From: a virus
Length of the DNA: 43,767 nucleotides
IMG/VR virus record: IMGVR_UViG_3300044619_000813
Coordinates: 1-43,767 of that record
Direction: 5' to 3' (one strand)
Part shown: positions 38,752 to 43,767 of the stretch, in pieces
How positions within the stretch are numbered: position 1 is the first letter of the stretch
Layout of the letters: every line of letters starts with the position of its first letter
Program-made: the position numbers and the translations under genes
The notes under the pieces: generated by a model
What the model was told of the DNA's origin: nothing
Database searches by the model: none
The model's input: the letters and a program-made list of their open reading frames with translations, nothing else

Positions 38752-39102
38752 ATGATATACATAATTAAAAGAGCAAGTGATTTTAGAAACAAACGTCCAT
38801 GCGAAGAAGCCGTTTTAAGACCTTTTGAAAATTGGCAAGAACGTTGTTGTACTGAGGAATATTTTAACGAACATTATAGTCAAAGGTTAGGTTTATGGCG
38901 TTCAAAAGGAATAAATCACACTACAACTTTAGATGGCAATATAATAAGGCAGTTAGAAGATAAATTGTTATACATTATTGATATAAATACCTTAGAAGAT
39001 TTGCATAAACTAATTGATAAATATGGAACTCTAATTATTGATAATGGAGATTCTATAAATAAAACACCAACTATTACTATATATGATGATTATATGGAAT
39101 AA
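38752..39102 (+). CDS. hypothetical protein, 116 aa (version B only)
   Basis: The start at 38752 (MIYIIKRASDFRNKRPCEEA) is chosen over an ATG at 38719 that lies inside the initiator gene. Motifs include RPFENWQERCCTEEYFNEHY and LGLWRSKGINHTTTLDGNII, followed by IDINTLEDLHKLIDKYGTLI. The order of strands and helices is unlike any family I know. The gene is inserted between the initiator and the 79-aa gene, which overlap directly in version A, so it is extra cargo. Confidence 0.6.
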   Translation: MIYIIKRASDFRNKRPCEEAVLRPFENWQERCCTEEYFNEHYSQRLGLWRSKGINHTTTLDGNIIRQLEDKLLYIIDINTLEDLHKLIDKYGTLIIDNGDSINKTPTITIYDDYME

Positions 39103-39126
39103 TTATTATATTAAAAACTTAAAACC

Positions 39127-39366
39127 ATGAAACAAACACCTAAAGAAAAAGCCAAGGAGCTCTTTGACCACTACTATATTTTAATCCAAGAAATTGGAGG
39201 AGAATTAGGGCAGGAAATCCTTGTTTCCATCCTTGCAGAACAATGTGCATTGTTTTTTGCAAGCCAAATGCAAGCGGAAAAGTGGTCACAAAAAAAATAC
39301 AAAGCATACGAGTACTGGCATGAAGTTGAAGTAGAATTAGTAAACTATGCAAATTTTAAACTATGA
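39127..39366 (+). CDS. hypothetical protein, 79 aa (right copy)
   Basis: Same protein as the gene at 2081-2320; three silent changes (39201, 39234, 39246). Here it is preceded by the extra 116-aa gene and a short AT-rich spacer instead of overlapping the initiator. Confidence 0.75.
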   Translation: MKQTPKEKAKELFDHYYILIQEIGGELGQEILVSILAEQCALFFASQMQAEKWSQKKYKAYEYWHEVEVELVNYANFKL

Positions 39367-39569
39367 CTAAACAAGACCGCAATGCCTATATGCGTGAGTA
39401 CATGAAGAAGTACCGCGCCACCATGAACGAATATACTTACAAGAAGATCCGCGAACGCGAGAACTACCGCCTCCGCGCCAAGTACCATGCCATGAGCAGT
39501 GAGGAAAGGCAGAAATACATTGAATACCAAAGAAGCTATCACAAACTAAAACAATTTACTAATGAGTAA
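39363..39569 (+). CDS. small basic protein, 68 aa (right copy)
   Basis: Identical to the Arg/Lys/Tyr-rich protein at 2317-2523, with the same ATGA overlap to the preceding gene. No function is known. Confidence 0.7.
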   Translation: MTKQDRNAYMREYMKKYRATMNEYTYKKIRERENYRLRAKYHAMSSEERQKYIEYQRSYHKLKQFTNE

Positions 39570-40290
39570 TTTAACAAAGTACCAACCGCGAAACTCCGAC
39601 GAGCAGGCAATTATCTCTGCCCGATCAAATCGCATTGCCAACATGGAGCAAAAGGACGCGTACAAACAAACATTGAATGTTATCAGCTCCGTGTTTCCAA
39701 TGTACGGCATTGATGGCGATTTAGCCTTTTATGCAAACATAGCCAAGGAGATAGTAAAAACATTTGGGCAGATAGCAGCCAATGAGATTGAGATAGCCTT
39801 TCGCCTATTCTCCGCAGAAACTTTAGAACTTGATGATGATGTTAAATTCTACGGCAAGGCAAATATGCACACCATTGGCAAAATACTAAATGGTTATATG
39901 ACTTACCGGAGGAAAATAATAGCAAGTCATGACAATGAAGTAGCAGCACTCCGGCACCAGGTGCAGATGGAGCAAAGGGGAAAGGCAGAAAGAGAGAAGT
40001 TGTACGCAGAATTTCCAACTATGATTAAAGAGTTTACCGGTAAGACATGGGAAGATGTGCCTTTATACTGGTATGATATGTGCCTAAAGTTTGACATGAT
40101 TACATACGAGGAAGGAGAGAAAAGAGCGTTATGGGAAGAAGCACAGGCCATCGCACTTAAAGAACCACCAGAGTCATTAGACCTTATGACCATCCGCAGC
40201 CATGCCAAGAAAATAGAACAGGGAAACATGAAGAGGGCTGTAGTGATTGCGCAGAAACTGGCAGTGTGGAGGAAAGTGATAAAAAAATGA
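39562..40290 (+). CDS. hypothetical replication-region protein, 242 aa (right copy)
   Basis: Identical to the helical protein at 2516-3244. The context downstream, including the promoter and palindrome, is also the same. Confidence 0.6.
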   Translation: MSNLTKYQPRNSDEQAIISARSNRIANMEQKDAYKQTLNVISSVFPMYGIDGDLAFYANIAKEIVKTFGQIAANEIEIAFRLFSAETLELDDDVKFYGKANMHTIGKILNGYMTYRRKIIASHDNEVAALRHQVQMEQRGKAEREKLYAEFPTMIKEFTGKTWEDVPLYWYDMCLKFDMITYEEGEKRALWEEAQAIALKEPPESLDLMTIRSHAKKIEQGNMKRAVVIAQKLAVWRKVIKK

Positions 40291-40307
40291 AAATAATTTA
40301 AATATTA

Positions 40308-40340
40308 TTATGTATATTAAATATATACTTTGTATATTTA
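40308..40340 (+). promoter_or_regulatory. early promoter and palindrome operator (right copy)
   Basis: Copy of the promoter at 3262-3294: TTATG, 20 bp, TATATTTA at 40333-40340, with ATATAC-TTT-GTATAT at 40323-40337. Confidence 0.55.
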
Positions 40341-40378
40341 CAAAACAAAATAAATTGTTCACCTTAATAAAAACAAAC

Positions 40379-40642
40379 ATGAACGACATTAGTAAAAGAT
40401 TTGCATCCTATCTCATGGATGACTATCACATTAAAGGCACAACAGAGGAAGATGTTGACAAAGCCATTAACAAAATCTTCCGCTACGAATTACTTGACGA
40501 TGCCCAGCAAGTATTATTTAACGAAATCATGACAGAAGCACTGGATGTGCCTTGGATAGCGGAGCAGCTCACCGATGTGTGGGATAGATATAATCAAGAG
40601 ATTTTAGACTGCAAAAAAGAAGATTATTATGAAAATCGTTAA
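40379..40642 (+). CDS. hypothetical acidic protein, 87 aa (right copy)
   Basis: Identical to the gene at 3333-3596, with the start again placed after the promoter box and not at the upstream in-frame ATG. Confidence 0.7.
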   Translation: MNDISKRFASYLMDDYHIKGTTEEDVDKAINKIFRYELLDDAQQVLFNEIMTEALDVPWIAEQLTDVWDRYNQEILDCKKEDYYENR

Positions 40643-41033
40643 AGGTGTCGTTAAGTATGGTGCAGGTGCGCCAAGGGAAGGTCAGTATGGGCCTTCAATA
40701 AACATCCTGGTAACTCTGGAGGATCAGAGCCAAGTCAGAGTTTACGGAAAGCCTGGCGATGTTATTGAGCGATACAAGTCTGGGCAAAACATACAGCTAA
40801 TTGATGACAAAGGCAAATACAAGGTAGTTGAGGATGAGGCACAGACACCTGCTGCACAGGCAGAGCAAAGCGATAAGCCAGACTTGGCTGCAATGGTATT
40901 TGAGTTGTCTGCCATTTACTCACAGGCATACATTAACATTTATAACAAGATAAGTGAAGGTGGAGTGCCGCATGAAAGTGCAACGGCAGCGACAAGCACT
41001 ATCTTTATACAAGTATTTCAGAAATTGAGGTGA
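40629..41033 (+). CDS. hypothetical protein, possible OB-fold, 134 aa (right copy)
   Basis: Identical to the gene at 3583-3987 and followed by the same terminator. Confidence 0.6.
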   Translation: MKIVKGVVKYGAGAPREGQYGPSINILVTLEDQSQVRVYGKPGDVIERYKSGQNIQLIDDKGKYKVVEDEAQTPAAQAEQSDKPDLAAMVFELSAIYSQAYINIYNKISEGGVPHESATAATSTIFIQVFQKLR

Positions 41034-41045
41034 ATGACTACATAC

Positions 41046-41073
41046 GAGGCAGTAACTGCGCTGCCTCTTTTTT
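41046..41073 (+). terminator. intrinsic terminator (right copy)
   Basis: Copy of the GAGGCAG/CTGCCTC hairpin with T run at 4000-4027. Confidence 0.75.
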
Positions 41074-41094
41074 AACAACTTAAAAACAAAACAA

Positions 41095-41343
41095 ATGGCT
41101 TTAGAAAGAAAAACATCGTTCGTTGTGTCATTTTATGACGATGAACAAGAAAAAATACAAAGCTGGGCATTAACTGGAAGTTCAAGATTAGCTTTATTAG
41201 TACATACTATTTCATTTCAAAAAGATAAAATAGAAGCTAATAATACAAATAAAGAAGAAATAATTAAATCAGCATTAGATTACCTTATTCATGATTTAAA
41301 GAAATTTTTAGAAACACCATATACAACAGAAGAAAATGCTTAA
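41095..41343 (+). CDS. hypothetical protein, 82 aa (right copy)
   Basis: Identical to the gene at 4049-4297; overlaps the nuclease gene by 8 bp. Confidence 0.65.
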   Translation: MALERKTSFVVSFYDDEQEKIQSWALTGSSRLALLVHTISFQKDKIEANNTNKEEIIKSALDYLIHDLKKFLETPYTTEENA

Positions 41344-42232
41344 ACTACCAAGACCACATCTTTCTATCTCTCAGATTAATCTCTGGGAGTCCGATCCATC
41401 TGCCTACATGAAAAGGTATTTTCTAAACATACCAGATGCACCTTCCCCAATGATGGAATTTGGCAAGCAGTTTGCCAGTGACATTGAGGACTATTGCAAA
41501 GGAATAAAAAGAGAGTTTAATTTTCCTAATAACTTTCTAAACGATATATTAATTTATCCTCATGTTGAGCATAAGTTAGAGTACGATTTCGGTGACTTTA
41601 AATTTATTGGGTACATTGACAATGCCTCCGAAAACTTTGAGATTATCCGAGACTTTAAAACAGGCACTGCTGCCTGGACACAAGACAGATTAGAAAACAG
41701 TTTACAAATGCAAGCCTATAGCTATGTAATATTTCAGCAATATGGCATTATCCCTACTTGTTTTATTGATTATTACAAGACAAGGATAAAAGGCAAAAGC
41801 ATGGAGTGGACAGATGTGCATGAAACATATCAGCATACATTTACTATGACTGATTTAGCATTAGTACAAATGAGAATTATTAAAGCAGCGGAGGAAATAG
41901 CGGAAGCCTATGAGCTGCATTGTGACCAAGAGTTAGAATCTTTAATGAAAAAATATATAGATTGGGATTTGTTAATTAAGGATTGGACAATAAAAAGAGA
42001 TGGATTAAGAAAGCAAATAGAGCAGCAGCTGCAAAATAGTAGATACATGGTGCAAGTTGATAATAAGGTTTTAAGTTATAGCACCTATGAGAAAAAGTCA
42101 TATATTCATAGCCCAGAATTACAAGAGAGGGAGGAGCAACTGGCAGCACAAAAGAAACAAGAAATACTTTACGGTGTAGCAACAGAGGAAACAAAGACAA
42201 TTACATTGTTAACCGTAAAAGATGCAAAGTGA
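41336..42232 (+). CDS. PD-(D/E)XK nuclease, RecB-like (right copy)
   Basis: Identical to the gene at 4290-5186, with the same GYID, RDFKTG and QMQAYSY catalytic elements. Confidence 0.8.
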   Translation: MLKLPRPHLSISQINLWESDPSAYMKRYFLNIPDAPSPMMEFGKQFASDIEDYCKGIKREFNFPNNFLNDILIYPHVEHKLEYDFGDFKFIGYIDNASENFEIIRDFKTGTAAWTQDRLENSLQMQAYSYVIFQQYGIIPTCFIDYYKTRIKGKSMEWTDVHETYQHTFTMTDLALVQMRIIKAAEEIAEAYELHCDQELESLMKKYIDWDLLIKDWTIKRDGLRKQIEQQLQNSRYMVQVDNKVLSYSTYEKKSYIHSPELQEREEQLAAQKKQEILYGVATEETKTITLLTVKDAK

Positions 42233-42639
42233 AAGAGTACAATGCTCAAATGATGGAGATTAAAGCCTTTTCCGATGAGGTGAACGCATGGATAAGTACA
42301 GCGCCAAGCGGAGAAGACCTTGATTCTTGCGACGAGTTTTTAAGACAATTATCCGCTTACTATTCTCGTTACACTGTTATCTCTGGCATGAATGAAAGTA
42401 TTTACTCCCAGTTGCTAATGATGTGCATTCGTGATATGCCAGAGGAGGAGTATAAAAGAATAAAGCATTCCTCTACTTTGACAGATTACTATGTTAAAGG
42501 TAAATATCCAAAGGCTACTGCTATCTTTGAGCAATGCCGGGCCGTGAAGCAGCTATTACTTATCACCAGTGATAACTACAGAACTTTGCTTAGTAGCTTT
42601 CGGCAGGAAAGAATATTAGTAGGTCACATGACTACATAA
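42229..42639 (+). CDS. hypothetical protein, 136 aa (right copy)
   Basis: Identical to the gene at 5183-5593. The 219-bp stretch that follows (42640-42858) again lacks an intact gene and carries the same interrupted frame. Confidence 0.7.
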   Translation: MKEYNAQMMEIKAFSDEVNAWISTAPSGEDLDSCDEFLRQLSAYYSRYTVISGMNESIYSQLLMMCIRDMPEEEYKRIKHSSTLTDYYVKGKYPKATAIFEQCRAVKQLLLITSDNYRTLLSSFRQERILVGHMTT

Positions 42640-42821
42640 GATATTTGCAGACCTCGGGTTTAGGTGTTATGTTATTTTCCCCTGATTAGACATTTCTTTC
42701 CACCTATTCGCGTCAGAGGATGAATTGGCAGCCTGGAAATAGACAGGTACTTACCAGTCCAAAGGTTATGAGGAAGCATCTGACACCGTATGTTCATAAA
42801 GTAGGCTGGAACGGTGTAATT

Positions 42822-42854
42822 TTAAACCATATCGTTGACGTCAACAAAATGATA
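42822..42854 (+). repeat. 33-bp palindrome-bearing repeat, copy 1 (right)
   Basis: Copy of 5776-5808, with GTTGACGTCAAC at 42834-42845. Confidence 0.8.
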
Positions 42855-42858
42855 AACA

Positions 42859-43035
42859 GTGAAAACATTATTAATTTGTATATTATTACAACTTGTTTTA
42901 TTTATACCATTTTATTTAATTTGGAGAAACGACTGTAAAGAAATAGGCAAAGAAAACTTAGCAGTAAGTCTTACTGAAAGATTTATGGCTTGGATATTTT
43001 ATTGTCCAATTTGGTTAATTGGATTTTTTCGTTAA
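42859..43035 (+). CDS. small membrane protein, 58 aa, GTG start (right copy)
   Basis: Same as the gene at 5813-5989: two hydrophobic segments around a charged loop, flanked by the 33-bp repeats. Confidence 0.65.
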   Translation: MKTLLICILLQLVLFIPFYLIWRNDCKEIGKENLAVSLTERFMAWIFYCPIWLIGFFR

Positions 43036-43064
43036 ACCATATCGTTGACGTCAACAAAATGATA
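43032..43064 (+). repeat. 33-bp palindrome-bearing repeat, copy 2 (right)
   Basis: Copy of 5986-6018, immediately upstream of the right thyX copy. Confidence 0.8.
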
Positions 43065-43067
43065 CAA

Positions 43068-43709
43068 ATGAAAGTAGAATTATTAGAAATATTTGGCAAT
43101 GATGAAATGGTAGTTAATGCAGCTCGCGTCAGCTACGGCAAGGACGCAACCAATTACACCAGTGGCGAGAACAAAAGCCTAATAAATTACCTTGCCTCAC
43201 ATGGTCACACTTCTCCCTTTCGCCATCCGCAAATCCAATACCGGATAACTTGCCCTATCTACGTTGAGCGGCAGTTGTTCAAGCACCAAGTAGGCTTATC
43301 TGCCAATAGTATCTCTGGTAGATACGTTGATTTCTCTGATACATACACTAAGGTCAATGTATGGAGAAAACAAAGTAAATCAAGTAAGCAAGGCAGCGAA
43401 GGTATGTTGTTTACCGATGTGGCAGAGAAGGCAAAGTTTATAGAAGAGCAAATGATTGACCATGCTAAAAGAGCATATCACACGTTAATAGAACTTGGAG
43501 TATCAAAGGAACAAGCGCGTACTATTCTACCGTTAAACTTAAATACTACCTTTATCTGGACTGGATCTCTTTACGCGTACATAAATATGTTTAAACTACG
43601 CATTGACGCAAATGCCCAGGCAGAAACAAGATATATAGCCATGGAGATGCTGCATGAGTTAAAACTTACAAATAAATTTATATTATCTTTAGAAGCATTT
43701 CACCTATGA
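43068..43709 (+). CDS. thyX: FAD-dependent thymidylate synthase (right copy)
   Basis: Identical to the gene at 6022-6663, with the same KHQVGLSANSISGRY signature. The second copy is best explained by the contig wrapping past one genome unit. Confidence 0.9.
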   Translation: MKVELLEIFGNDEMVVNAARVSYGKDATNYTSGENKSLINYLASHGHTSPFRHPQIQYRITCPIYVERQLFKHQVGLSANSISGRYVDFSDTYTKVNVWRKQSKSSKQGSEGMLFTDVAEKAKFIEEQMIDHAKRAYHTLIELGVSKEQARTILPLNLNTTFIWTGSLYAYINMFKLRIDANAQAETRYIAMEMLHELKLTNKFILSLEAFHL

Positions 43710-43767
43710 AAGAAGCTATGCGACACAATGAAAATAAGCTACGCTACGACCTTTGCCCAGCCATTGC
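43706..43767 (+). CDS. dATP/dGTP pyrophosphohydrolase-like protein, 5' part (right copy)
   Basis: The first 20 codons of the gene at 6660-6965 (KEAMRHNENKLRYDLCPAI); the rest lies beyond the window end. Confidence 0.75.
   Translation, partial: MKEAMRHNENKLRYDLCPAI

Larger units (their letters stand above)
39127..43767 (+). repeat. right copy of long direct repeat
   Basis: Matches 2081-6721 with offset 37,046 to the end of the window. The three differences found fall in the first 120 bp, all silent. It probably arises because the contig covers slightly more than one genome unit. Confidence 0.85.

Noticed and set aside
39127-43767. True long terminal repeat of the virion DNA
   Set aside because: The flanking allele differences (version A versus B) and silent changes only near the junction fit strain variation in an assembly of a circular or concatemeric genome better than a 4.6-kb terminal repeat; reads are needed to settle it.
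1-43767. Integrated prophage
   Set aside because: No integrase, attachment-site pair, repressor or host genes at the edges; the ends join each other by repetition instead.

Overview
The window is a phage genome from a Bacteroidota host (Flavobacteria, Sphingobacteria or Chitinophagia type). The evidence is the AT-rich sequence, promoter -7 boxes of the form TAnnTTTG or TATATTT(G/A), few Shine-Dalgarno sequences, and exported proteins whose signal peptides end in FAQ or WAQ. The virion genes describe a long-tailed siphovirus: HK97-fold capsid, portal, prohead protease, tape measure, G/GT chaperones with a frameshift, tail fibres, holin and amidase. No integrase, excisionase, CI-type repressor or tRNA gene was seen. 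More than one full genome length is present, so their absence probably reflects the phage and suggests a virulent or non-integrating lifestyle.

Layout. Bases 1-10,174 are a rightward early operon: a small RNA, a replication initiator with origin iterons inside its gene, recombination-type proteins (a RecB-like nuclease and a RuvC-like resolvase), and nucleotide metabolism (ThyX, dCTP deaminase, a dATP/dGTP pyrophosphohydrolase-like protein). A terminator at 10,202-10,231 separates this from a leftward late operon (33,027 down to 10,230). Read in transcription order, that operon holds a small RHH-like gene, glycosyltransferase, HNH, TerS, TerL, portal, protease, capsid, connectors, tail tube, chaperones, tape measure, tail proteins and fibres, holin and amidase. 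A compact divergent promoter at 33,041-33,077 starts both the late operon and a second rightward block: SSB, GH73-like glycosidase, DUF115-like protein and HNH. This block runs into a second version of the early region.

The contig is longer than one genome. Bases 2,081-6,721 recur at 39,127-43,767, offset by 37,046; the only differences found are three silent changes, the last at 2,200. The 77-aa gene at 142 recurs at 35,844 with scattered changes. Between these anchors the two versions differ completely. Version A (left, unit about 35.7 kb) carries a GIY-YIG-like gene and one replication initiator. Version B (right, unit 37,046 bp) carries a ParB-like/DUF4326 protein, a 236-aa unknown, an initiator with a different N-terminal domain, and an extra 116-aa gene. 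The simplest reading is an assembly that circled a permuted or concatemeric genome and captured two coexisting strain alleles. This gives a natural comparison of two alleles of one locus.

That comparison yields the two best findings. First, each allele has, just upstream of its cargo genes, an unrecognised RNA of about 100 nt. It has its own promoter, three hairpins, and a terminator with an 11-bp stem and 8-nt loop. The last 7 nt of that loop are perfectly complementary to a 7-nt segment in the 5' hairpin domain. The pairing sequences differ completely between alleles but the pairing and geometry are kept. Second, the replication initiator swaps its N-terminal DNA-binding domain together with a different set of iterons encoded in the linker (three 22-bp repeats in A, four of about 16 bp in B) and keeps the C-terminal domain, a lambda O-like specificity exchange.
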